64,000 nucleotides of DNA from Pilaira anomala (lineage: Eukaryota; Mucoromycota; Mucoromycetes; Mucorales; Mucoraceae): positions 36,451 to 100,450 of the forward strand of contig JAIXMQ010000081.1 of the NCBI GenBank assembly GCA_025716855.1, in the 5' to 3' direction. Every line of letters starts with the position of its first letter. Position 1 is the first letter of the stretch. Both the position numbers and the translations under genes were made by a program. Below are positions 1-10,678 of this stretch, piece after piece. The notes under the pieces were generated by a model. It worked only from the letters and a program-made list of their open reading frames with translations. It was not told the DNA's origin and ran no database searches.

Positions 1-1088
1 GTTAAATGATACTCGTTTTGAGTCTAAGCTTTTGTATCAAACGCTTTGGGTCTAAGTTCATATTTTATCAGACCGTCTGTTGTACAAAACACTTTAAAAA
101 TAAAAACTCTAGAATTGGATCGGATAACAATACAAAAAGACCTCCACTGTGCACAACATGCCTTTTCCAACTCCTTTTCTTCTTGCATTATGATTCTAAA
201 GGTCTCTGATGTGTGTATTTCTATCACTGCTACAGTACATTAAGAAATTTATAAGAATACGTTAAAGAAAATTTCATATTTATTCACATTCTTATTTTTT
301 AAAAGAGCTAAAAGTTTGTCTCAAGCGTAAAACTAGTCATTGATATAAGTGAAGAGAAAAAAATAAAACCTTTTTAATTATAAACACACAACTCGTAACT
401 ATTATACAAAAAAATACTTCTCTTGGTTTCGCAGATATAAAAGTAATACAAGACGTGTATACTTTTGTTACTTACAGGAAGCTGCCACGAGAAGGCAGAA
501 GTAAATCCGGTGATAAAAATGACAGAGATTATACCTCTGTAGCAATGCAATAGATACGTATCCATAGAAACACAACTACTTGTTGTATGACAAATATTTT
601 TATTCAAAAAAAAAAAACGAGATGAATACTACTTATCCAATTTACCTTCAATATCCAAATGGCTACTAATATTGTGCTATTAAACACACAATCCGCCCGG
701 GAAAGAAGGAAACAGAGCATACAAAAGCAGATTATACTTGCCAGAAAATAGAATTATTCAGATTGTATTTGAAAATATTTATCTTGAAACAAATCTATAT
801 TCAACATTCCTAGATTTAGATCGTTTTTACAGCTTAATTTTTTAGGGACCACAGGGTTGCTCATAGGCTTGATTCTCTAACTCCGGAGCACGGTTTGTGC
901 GGTAGACCTGCCTTGTTCCATCCCTTTTTTTTTTGCCTTGCCAGTCTTGAATATTCTACTCTTTTAAAGCAAACACTTTTGCACAATATTTACTTTCATA
1001 TATTTAAGCTCATACACTTATTGTTAGAAGTTACTTTTTAAAGGTTTATTCTGAAAAAAAAAAGCATATAATACACCACAATTTTGAA
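1..1088. other. Intergenic, no gene recognised
   Basis: AT-rich sequence with no convincing coding frame; the short open frames have low-complexity or random composition. One GC-richer island at about 845-924 is bracketed by GGGA and TCCC and followed by ten T residues (925-934). It contains the palindrome CTCCGGAG. It could be a small polymerase III transcript, but it does not fold into a tRNA and matches no RNA family I recognise. Confidence 0.5.
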
Positions 1089-1090
1089 TA

Positions 1091-1335
1091 CAGTGCTTCC
1101 ACTCTCAAATCGAACATTTTTTGAACTTCGTGGTACATTTCTCGAAAATAAAATGGAGTATTCAATCAACTAAATTCGAACATAGTTTGAACTTAATTTG
1201 GAACACTTCTCAAACTTCAATTAGAACACATGAAACCCCAACCGGGCATTTTCACTGCTTAATTATTTTATTTATTTTTTCAACCGGTCCATTTCACTGC
1301 TTAAAAAAAAAAAAATTCAACCGGTCCATTTCACT

Positions 1336-1370
<35 letters not shown>

Positions 1371-1765
1371 CAGTGAAATGGACCGGTTGGTTTTTTTCTT
1401 TTCTAAGCAGTGAAATGGACCGGTTGGTTTTTTTTTTTTTAAGCAGTGAAATGGACCGGTTGGTTTTTTTTTTTTTTTTTTAAGCAGTGAAATGGACCGG
1501 TTGGTTTTTTTTTTTTTTTAAGCAGTGAAATGGACTGGTTGGTTTTTTTTTTTAAGCAGTGAAATGGACCGGTTGAAAAAATAAATAAAATAATTAAGCA
1601 GTGAAAATGCCCGGTTGGGGTTTCATGTGTTCTAATTGAAGTTTGAGAAGTGTTCCAAATTAAGTTCAAACTATGTTCTAATTTAATTGGTTGAATACTC
1701 CATTTTATTTTCGAGAAATGTACCACGAAGTTCAAAAAATGTTCGATTTGAGAGTGGAAGCACTG
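1091..1765. mobile_element. Foldback MITE, Tc1/mariner type
   Basis: A 675-bp element whose two arms (about 1091-1330 and 1540-1765) are near-perfect reverse complements. The ends are CAGTGCTTCCACTCTC and its complement, flanked by TA on both sides (1089-1090 and 1766-1767), which fits the TA target duplication and CAGT-type termini of Tc1/mariner elements. No transposase is encoded. The centre holds a tandem array of a short unit plus long T tracts. Any RNA reading through would form a stem of over 200 bp. Confidence 0.85.
1368..1620. repeat. Tandem array inside the foldback element
   Basis: Seven direct copies of a unit beginning AAGCAGTGAAATGGACCGG, starting near 1368, 1405, 1441, 1482, 1520, 1554 and 1595, are separated by T runs of varied length. 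Two to three copies in opposite orientation lie in the left arm (about 1240-1340). The variable T-run spacing suggests replication slippage. Confidence 0.85.
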
Positions 1766-1767
1766 TA

Positions 1768-2631
1768 TATGAATAAGCGCAATAAATTTACTTTTGAATT
1801 CACCGTAGATCAAGTATTCCTATTCGTTTTTTAGTCAATGATCGAATATTGACTATTACACTTTGAAAAAAAAAAAGACCTCTTTTAGGGTTAAGTGTCC
1901 CAAAAAAAAAGCTACCAGTTAGAGCTCGTTATATAGGGTTCCTCATTAGCTTAATAGTCTATATTGGACATTTTTTTCCCTACTAGGAGTAGGCGCCTTA
2001 CTGACTTTAATGGCATTAAATTAAACAGTGAAGGCTAATCATCAGAAAATAATTAAAGAAAAAATTTTCTATCCTACTTTTGATCACTTATATAATATAT
2101 GTGCACAATGCACGATATAGAATAAATTCTATTCCTATGATGCCTTGTCTTTATAGAGTAATTATAAAGACATAACCGCTATAAAGTTTTATTCTGGAAA
2201 ACGACGCACTCCAAAAGTATCTGCAAAGTGTTATGAATCATGCATAAAATTTCATGTGGCTTTGATAGGTCACACTTTCTTACGACATCATTTTTAGCCA
2301 AAAGTATTGCAAAAACTAACGTCATACAAAATTATTTCGTTCCCATTTCCCATCCTAACCGAGATAAAGTAACGCTACATATATATATATATATATATAT
2401 GAATATTCAACATAGTAAGGGTCTTATGTTGTGTTTATTTGTAGTAACAACAAACTTAATTTATCCAATAAGAAATGCGTACCTTTTTTTTTTATTCAAA
2501 TGACTGAAGAATACTAGCGTATTATTTGTTACACAATGCATGAAAATGAAGCGTTCTTCTGATTTCGAAAACCCAAACCTTTATTTTTAGTCTTCTTTTC
2601 ACTTTTTCCCGGGTAAAAGAAGAAAGAAATT
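1768..2631. other. Intergenic and upstream region of the stress-protein gene
   Basis: No gene seen. There is an (AT)n microsatellite at about 2379-2400. The stretch just before the 2632 start codon is pyrimidine-rich, as is common upstream of genes in this window. Confidence 0.5.
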
Positions 2632-3765
2632 ATGGCCACTACCAACCATACCATTCCAATTATTCAACAGCCAGATGACTATGTCCGTGGTGTCTCCTTT
2701 GATACCATGACAGACCAAGATCAACCTGATTACTCTTTTACTTTAAGAGGAAAAAATCAAGGATACCAACGCACAAGACGTAGTCGAACCTTTATGGTCG
2801 CGACTGACTTAGCCAACTATAGTGATTATGCTTTGGATTGGGCCATTGAGGTTCGTTTTTTTTTAAAAAAAAATGAAACATATATTTTAATCGATATACT
2901 AATCAAAAAAAGGATTCAATAGAATCTTGTTGATCATGGAGATGAGATCATTGTACTTAGAGTTCTCACGGTAGATATGAGTGGTTAGTTTCTTGGGGGG
3001 GGGGGTTTAAGAAATATATATACACTTGCGAGTAAAGGATAAAACATACTGATACAATCATTTCTATTAGAAAATCGACCTAATTTACGAGCCATGTTGA
3101 GACATGAAGAACTTCAGTCAAAAGAAATTGCTTCTGTCGTTTTGAGTAAGATTATGGCTGCAGGTGGACCTGATTTGAAGGTAATTGTTTTTTTTTAAAA
3201 AAAAAAAAAAATATTGAACAGTATAATAATTCGTATAGCTTATATCAGATTAGTGCCGTGATTGAATTCGTGATAGGTAAAGTCCAAGAGACGATTCAAA
3301 ACATGGTAAAGTAGTGACGCCAGATGTCCGCATTACTTGACAAAAACTGACGTAATGTACATACATTTATAGATTTCTGTATATCAACCTTCAATGCTTA
3401 TTGTCGGTACCAGAGGACTTTCAGAATTAAAGGGTATGTTTATTAACAGTGTGTCTAAATATTGTTTACAACATTCCCCGGTCCCTGTGGTTGTTGTTCG
3501 ACCCGAAAACAAGGTCAAGAAACAAAAGAAATCTAGCAAGAAATCAAAGCGTCTCAGTGGTATGTTTCGTATAAGTAGTCATTCGAGTATTTCTAGTATG
3601 AATTCAAAGGGATCTGAATCATCAGAGAGTAGTTCTGAGGATGATGAAGTTGCGGCTACTGAGAAAAAAGTTCAACGACTGTCTGTGTTTGATAAAATTT
3701 CTCGTCCAAGATCCACCTCTCCTGCTCGTCCTTCCAGTGCTACTACTTCATCTACTAAAAAATAA
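2632..3765 (+). CDS. Universal stress protein (UspA-family) domain protein
   Basis: Five exons: 2632-2850, 2923-2983, 3071-3180, 3249-3305 and 3373-3765, giving 279 aa. Residues about 50-200 form a UspA-like nucleotide-binding fold. It starts with RTFMVATDLANYSDYALDWA and ends with the GTRGLSELKG loop and SPVPVVVVRP strand; the usual G-2x-G-9x-G(S/T) motif is mostly kept, but with N-S in place of the last G-S. The C-terminal ~80 residues are a basic, Ser-rich, low-complexity tail (poly-Lys then Ser/Glu-rich), probably disordered and phosphorylated. In fungi such proteins are cytosolic and linked to stress, but their biochemistry is poorly defined. The gene is convergent with the permease; stop codons are 170 bp apart. 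Confidence 0.85.
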
Positions 3766-3935
3766 AACCCATCTTAATAAATTTACTTTCTTACTATAAT
3801 GATATAAATATGGCAAATAAAATAAGGTATATACAAATACAGAGTTTTTTTTATTAATTATGTAATAGTAGATGAGGTAAAAAAATGAAGTGATCTCTTG
3901 TTACAAAAAGAAAGATAAATGGGGAGGGGGGTATT

Positions 3936-5924
3936 TTAGATACGTTCAACTTGACTGACTTGATATTTTTTGGGATTGTTAGAACTGCTATGGCTAGAGC
4001 CATCAGAATCCGTTTGGATATGAGTTTTGTAATCTGTTTGTTCATCCACACCAAGACCGTCCAATTGAGGATCATATTCCAAACTTTTACCAGGTCCGGT
4101 AAACCATTTGCGTGCACGAAAGTGATAATAAGCAACAGAGATACCCATGACACCACCGAAAACAACAATAGCGTAATTCATATTTTGAGGAGTAACAGGG
4201 TATTCAGTAGGACAAACAAAGAGGACAGAGGTTAATAAAATCCAAATCAAACTGATAATATTGATAATATCAGAGAAAGGACCTAAATGAAAAGGGCCAT
4301 GCTTAAAAACCTTTCTAGCCACAGTCAATTTGAGAGCGATTGGGATAAAATAAGCCATAGAAGAAGCAATGGTATTGACAGAAACAATAGCATTAAAAGC
4401 AGTTTCGTTAATGATATATAATAAGCCAACAATGATAGCAAAGATAATATTGGCCCAAACAGCCCAAACAGGAGTCATGGTCTTTTGATTGATAGTAGCG
4501 AGTTGCTTTGAGAAAGGTGTAGCACCATCTCTAGCAAAAGCGTAAACCATTCTAGAGCTACCTAAAGTTAATGCAGAACCAGAAAAGAACATGGCACCCA
4601 TCACAATTGTAGTGAATACAACAGTCCATTTGTATCCGACACCATCCAAGAAAATTTGAGTCATGACAGGACTAATTGAAGTATTGACGATTTGTGTTTG
4701 AAAATCTTGAACACAAAAGTTAATAGAGATCAAGAATAAAAGACCAAACAAAGAAGCAGCACCAATAGCATAAAGAATACCACGGGGAGCACTACGAGCT
4801 GCATCACGCGTTTCATCTGACATATGTGCAGCACTATCAAATCCAGAAAGGGTATACTGACATTGTAAGAGACCGATCAAGAAGCCGTAACCTTGTGAGC
4901 TGAATCCAGTTTCATTTTCAAAATTGGTAAATACCCATTTAGCACTTGCTTTGTTGGGAGTCAAGACAAGGGCAACAATGACAATTAGAATAGTACCGAC
5001 AAGATGCCAATAAAGAGAAGTTTGGTTAAAGAAACCATTATATTTGACACTGACAGAATTGATGATACCATGAACTACGGCAATAACGACAAAAATACCG
5101 TATTGCCAGTAAATAGAAGGATTATTATTTTCATCACTGATATTAATAATGGAAGCAATGAATTGAGAAAGACCAAGATCAGCAGATGTAATGGCAACTA
5201 TAAAAAAAAAAGGGGGGGAGGGGAGAAGAAAAAGTAATTAATTGGGATGCTTCAAAATGATGTAAAACGAGTATTGTGCGTGAGAAACGTACCAGTCTAA
5301 ATTTTGTAAATATGTTAGATAAGGTTGAAGATTTATTGTCATGCATTGTGTGTATAAACTTACCAAACCAAGCCAGTTACACCAACCAGTCAACCAACAC
5401 ATAATTGGTACCCATTCAGGAGGGGCAAGTTTAGATACCCAAATATAGAGTCCACCAGTAATAGGATAAGCTGAACAAATCTCAGCTAAAGAAAGACCCA
5501 CACCAAATGTGAATACAGATACGAGGATCCAGCCCCATACGACAGCAATTGATCCACCAGCTTGCATAGCATCACCCCATAACTAAAAAGAATAAAAATC
5601 ATGTTCATTTTTTTATTTTATTTTGATAATATATACTGATTATTAAAAACTTACGGGAGTAAGACCTGAAAGAATCGAACAACAACCGAATGCAATAGCA
5701 AAGTTAGAAACTGTAGACATGGTTTTATCCATTTCCTAATTAGTAAAAAAAAAAAAAAAAAAAAAAAAAACTTTAGAATTTTGCAAATCAAACTCGACTG
5801 ATCGTCATTTTACTTGTTTGTAACCCATTGAATGCATGAGTTCTTCTTCCGTTTGGAATTGAGGTTCGTTTACACCAGTTTCATTGATTTCATTTTTGTT
5901 TAGGTTTGAGGCCATACCAACCAT
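3936..5924 (-). CDS. Amino-acid/GABA/choline-type permease (APC superfamily)
   Basis: Proposed exons on the minus strand: 5924-5814, 5735-5655, 5582-5364, a 4-nt exon 5296-5293, and 5197-3936, totalling 1677 nt (558 aa). About 12 hydrophobic segments are seen. The N-terminal MGYKQ / FGCCSILSGL / GWILVSVFTFGVGLSLAEICSAYP pattern is that of the fungal UGA4/HNM1-type amino-acid and choline transporters. It should import an amine or amino acid across the plasma or vacuolar membrane; the substrate cannot be read from sequence. The C-terminal tail is hydrophilic and Ser-rich. The 4-nt exon is needed to keep frame between GWCNWLGL and AITSADLGLSQF, which align across family members at this point. 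Without it the downstream 420 residues are out of frame. Confidence 0.85.
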
Positions 5925-8900
5925 ATAATTATTTGTTTTGTGAATGAAGAAATTTTCGTAATATATAAACTGAGGTTGTTTCTTTTATAAAGAAACAAAA
6001 AGGTTGATTAAAAAAAAAAGAGAAGTTGAACAAAAAAAAAAAAAAAGGAAATCTATATTTCAATCAAATGTGTCTTTTTGTGTGTGTTTTCAAGTGATTA
6101 AGAAATTGATTCTTATGTAAACAGTTTAGTTGGGTTCAAAAGAGAATATCAAAGTTGAAAAAAAAAGCGAATTTTATAAAAAAAAAAACTTCCTCCTTTT
6201 ATACAATTACTGAAATGAGAGGAGTTTAGGTAAAGTATGTCGCTACTTTAATGTAGTTCTTTTTTTTTTTTTTTAGACCTCAAAATCATTCATTTGTTCA
6301 TCATCTTCAAAGTACTCCGATTTTAAAGATTTGCCTTTTTGTGTGAGTTTGCGTAAAGAAATATAATTTTAAAACGACGAAGACGTTTTGTGACTAAAAA
6401 AGGTAAAGAATGCTATTGTATTCAAAGCAATAGGATAGTTCTATTAAGGGTTCCTGAAAGTTATCTTATCATGGTATAACATATTCGTGTCCTATAGTAT
6501 CTGTCCGCTGACAAATATGTTGTGATACTAACCTATGTTAAGGCAACCTAATCGTAATTTAGGTCATTTGACCATAAGACATGCTATTAAATCTTGTTTT
6601 TCCTGCAAGCAAAACATTAATTTAGGACCTTTTTTCTTCTTCACTCTTAACTCAAGTTAATACCCAATCACACCCATTATCTCTCACGCATCTTCCAAAT
6701 GTGGCTCGTATATGACTAATAAGCACACACTTTTTTCCCCCTTTATTTGGTGTTATTTTCCCATTATTGACATTTGATAGAGAATTAAGTATGGATCGGT
6801 CTCTATAAATTTATAAAGGTACAGTAACGCAAATAAATCATTGAGCTATACCTTATTTTTAAAGTATATACTATATATTGATGAGTAAAACTAAGCATAT
6901 TAAAAGAAGATACACGCCTTCTACTCAAAACATTATTGATTCTTACTCTATTTCTTCTCAAAAATCTAAAAGAATAACAGAGTTGCGAGATTTTCAGTAG
7001 TTAATTTCGAACTTGGTTCTATTTTGAACACCATAAAAAAACTTGATACAGAATTCATTTACAGTAACTTGTATATTGTTATTCAGAGCCCTTTCAATGT
7101 TAAGAATAATGAAGCACAATAACACAATATAGCATTAAAAAAAACATATAAACATTATTTCTGAATTCGTGGGAATCAACTGTACTGAACTCATGCTACA
7201 TCATTACAAGTATAAAATTCCCATGCGGAAAAAGAAAAAAAATGGGGGGAGTGGCTAGTCGTTTTATTTCAATCATCAAACCCAAGTGTATTCTTATTGA
7301 TTTTAATTCAACAGAAACACCATTCTTTAAAATAAATTGATTGGGGTTTAATTTTAACAAAATACAAATGAAAGTTTAAAGGGCCTTTTTTTTTTTCGTC
7401 AATCTGTTGTGAGGAACACAAAACGAGAGAAGTCGGAAAGATTTTTATGCTGCAGTAAACTGTGTAATCACAGATCGACTGGTGGTATATTATTCCTTTG
7501 TAACTATATTGCACAAGATTTTTTTTTTTTCGTCATGGAAGTATACTAGTGATTTTTTATAACAATATAGTTTACGTCTAGTTATTAATCATTCTTTCTC
7601 TCTCAAATTTACGACAAAATAATTAATAAAACCTACTCTTCTAAACTATTAGTATGATGATACCCTGCTTTGTTTATAAGACTATCTATGTATAATACTA
7701 TATATGTACGAAGTTCAAAATCTTATCTACATAGTACAATATGAAGATAAAAAGGTAAACCAATGTCACACTAAAAACAAATCTAGTTGTCTCATCATAC
7801 ATATTGAAAAAAAGAAAAGTATGTAAGCAAAACAGAAATTTAGACCTTTTGTTTTACTCTCGGCCTTGAATTTTGAGGTCTCTGTCAAGGAAGAAAACCT
7901 ATTAGGTTTCTGTGTTATCATGAGTATATCTCAATATGAAATGTGTTTTTCCCAATTACTTTTTTAAAGATTAATATATACCAAGATCTTGAGTCGAATG
8001 TATTTTAACATGTTAGAACTTTAATTTACACAGTAGTTTTAAGCGGTACTATTGTAGTAATTATTTACATAATAATAACCTTAAATTATTTCAGTATCGT
8101 ATACATATGAATTATAATAATGCAAGATTTAGGTTGTTTAAACAAAAAAGAATAAAGTTATGAAAACAAATAAGATCATTCAAATTCTGTTCAAATAACA
8201 CATTCCATCTACCTAGATAAGCAGAAGGAGTTTATCCTTTCTCTGAATTAAATGATTAGGAGTTCTAGTGAAATTTGGTTTTTTTGTATGCGTGCGACAT
8301 TTATAAAAAAAAAAAAAAAACGAGATAACTTAAAATACTTTAGTGTGACATTGATTTGGGGGAAAAAATACAATGGTTGGGTAATTATGGTCCACAAAAA
8401 AAAAAGAGAAGACATGTTTTAACCTCATTGAAATGAAGAGTTAACTATAAAGACCTTATTTCATTAGTTTAACGAAAAAGGCAAAACCTGTCAAATATAT
8501 GACAGACATACATATTTGTTTTCTCACGATTAAAATGCTGCACGAAATGCCTAATTGTGTTTGTATGTATTTCTTTGATAGTTAGATATAAATCAAACTT
8601 TTTTTTTTTTTTACTGATAAGAGGTAGTTACGAAATAATTTTTAGATAATCGGAATATAGATTAGATGAACCCAATAAAACCATTTGTGCAATCTGAAAT
8701 CATCCCTTTGTGTTATACTCAGGGTACGAAAAAGAAAAGTTACCTTAATGGTACTTAATTTTCTCAATCCATTCATTTTTTTTGGTGAAAATCATTTCGC
8801 GCCATTACTTTCTCATTAATCATTTGGGGTCTTATAAAAAAGCATAAATTCTCATTTACAATAAAAGGACCCTGTTTTTTTTGTACCGGCAGTTGATGAA

Positions 8901-9192
8901 TATGACGAATATTTTCAGGTCCAATTAAACTTAAACACTAGTCATGGTGACACCTTTTAAAATTTATTTATTAAAACGAATCAGAGACGCATACATACAA
9001 TGCCCACGGAGCCAATTTGCTGTTTTATAGTGGATCTGACTACTCTACATTTTTTTACGGCTAATCAAATATGTAAATAACATTTGATTTTTGGATATTC
9101 AAACAGAACGGTTTCTGTTTAAAGTTGTTGATTGTTCTGGGGTTGTAGGTGAAAAGAGATTTATTACCTTTTCACTTAAAAATAAAGTTCCT
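5925..9192. other. Long intergenic region, no gene recognised
   Basis: About 3.3 kb of AT-rich sequence upstream of the permease. No frame with protein-like composition was found on either strand, only short open frames and many A/T runs. The first few hundred bases presumably include the permease promoter and 5' UTR. Confidence 0.55.
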
Positions 9193-9965
9193 TTACCCAA
9201 ATCTGCTGTATAAAGACTTTAAATACAGCCAGGTCCATTCAGATAATTGATATTTGCGGCTGGTTGAAAGGCCACCTTCAGCTTCTTCAGTCACACGAAA
9301 TTTAATTGTCGGGTATTTAGATGTAAATCCATCCAATGTTTCAGGAAATGAATCTGCAGACTTCTCCATGTGTATATCAACCACACCATCTCGTGAATAC
9401 GACTCCAACGGCAATATCAAAATGAAACACCCTTTAATCGCAACAATAGGCCCACCGAAAAGAGATCGAGCACTATCTTCAGTTGATATGTTGAGCTTCT
9501 GCTCTATTATCCCATCCATAGGAAGAAACAGACCAAAAACTTCGATGAGTTTAGGGAACTTACTTCGCGCTACTGTTGTTTTAAGATCAACATCACTATA
9601 TTAGCTACTTCCTGCATGAAATAAAAAGTTGTCTTTGAGGTTACTTGTGTTTTCAATAATTGATAAGGCGGCAGTGTCACCAATAAAGAAACTTCCATTT
9701 GGTTATTGGTCTTAGTTTACTTTAACTGGCTATAGCTGTAAGCCTTCGATTATCTTGGAGGAATGCTGTTTAAAGTCGTTGTCTCGGCTAGCAAAAACCT
9801 CTTTACATCCTTCTTGGAAATGAAAGTCCTGTTTAAACGTTTATATTCTCTTTTGCCGTGTTCAATGATAGTTGAAGAATGCTTTCATTTAAAATGTTGC
9901 TTTAAGGGATTGAGACCGCTGACGTTCATATCACAAAGAGTGGCACCACAATCGATACCATAAAA
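9193..9965 (-). pseudogene. Decayed coding relic of unknown family
   Basis: The minus strand between 9597 and 9193 is open for about 135 codons with normal amino-acid composition (SKFPKLIEVFGLFLPMDG, GGPIVAIKGCFILILPLE). Upstream, 9960-9600, other frames carry protein-like pieces (YGIDCGATLCDMNVSGLN; NRTFISKKDVKRFLLAETTT) interrupted by stops. I do not recognise the family. It may be a remnant of a mobile-element gene or a broken lineage-specific gene. A real spliced gene is possible but I could not find consistent splice sites. Confidence 0.35.
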
Positions 9966-10678
9966 AAAGGGAGATAGATAGATACGCCATTTTGGCGCGC
10001 CATTTTTTTTTTAGGATGTAAGAGCATCATATTTGTGCACCATTTTTTTTTAAAAACGAGCTAATCTACCCACTTCGCTCGCTGACGGCCACCTCACCAC
10101 TAACGGATTTGAACGAAATACCCTTTCTATTAAAGACATACAATCTGTACATACAAAAAAGTGCATTTGCTATTGAGATCTATTAGAAAATAAATCACTT
10201 AACATTCTTAGAGTATTGAAATGACTTACCATTGATAACGACATGTTTTATGCAGGTTTCAAAATTATTCAGTTCTTGAAACGATCTCTTATCAGGATAA
10301 TGTACGTAATCAAAGAAGAGATTAAGACGGCGGAGATAAGTAAGATTCATTTTGAAATATATATATATAAAGAAAGTGAAAGAAAAAGGGAGAATATTAA
10401 AAAAAAAAACTGTTTATGTGGCGTGTGAAAAAAAAACTGAGTATGTGGCGTGCGAAAAAAAACCTGTCCGTATGTTGTGTGAGTCATTAACGGAAACCCA
10501 GATATTATAAAACGAGGAAGCTAATGCCTTTACAAATGGTGCACATGAAAAAAAAATTATTTTATACTTCAGTTTTTCTTAATGATAATTAATAATAATA
10601 ATAGACATTTTATTTATACATGTAATTAATTAAGATAATTTGGCTTAAACACATTTTCTATGATGGGATTTCTTTTTA
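9966..10678. other. Intergenic, downstream of Lon
   Basis: No gene recognised. It holds a 10-bp palindrome TGGCGCGCCA (9993-10002) and three imperfect copies of a TATGTGGCGTG-plus-A-run unit at about 10408-10485, next to the decayed relic. This looks like old repeat-derived sequence. Confidence 0.45.

Noticed and set aside
1439..1813. 124-codon open frame on the minus strand with repeated GPFHCLKKK
   Set aside because: It is the translation of the tandem array and arm of the foldback MITE; composition follows the repeat and there is no domain.
5238..5567. Read-through form of permease exon 3 ending in SLYTQCMTINLQPYL and a stop
   Set aside because: The sequence after the GTAAGT donor does not resemble the permease family and stops; the spliced form restores the conserved segment.
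7308..7514. 68-codon minus-strand frame in the long intergenic region
   Set aside because: Random composition, no neighbouring exons that could extend it.
9254..9604. 116-codon open frame on the plus strand
   Set aside because: Lies opposite the decayed minus-strand relic. The minus frame has the more protein-like hydrophobic pattern and extends further, so this is probably a shadow.
9993..10002. TGGCGCGCCA palindrome resembling overlapping E2F sites
   Set aside because: Isolated 10-bp palindrome in a gene-poor region, far from any start codon; could be chance.
10060..10140. Stretch with GGATTTGAAC resembling a tRNA T-arm on the minus strand
   Set aside because: No matching acceptor, D or anticodon stems at the right spacing on either strand.
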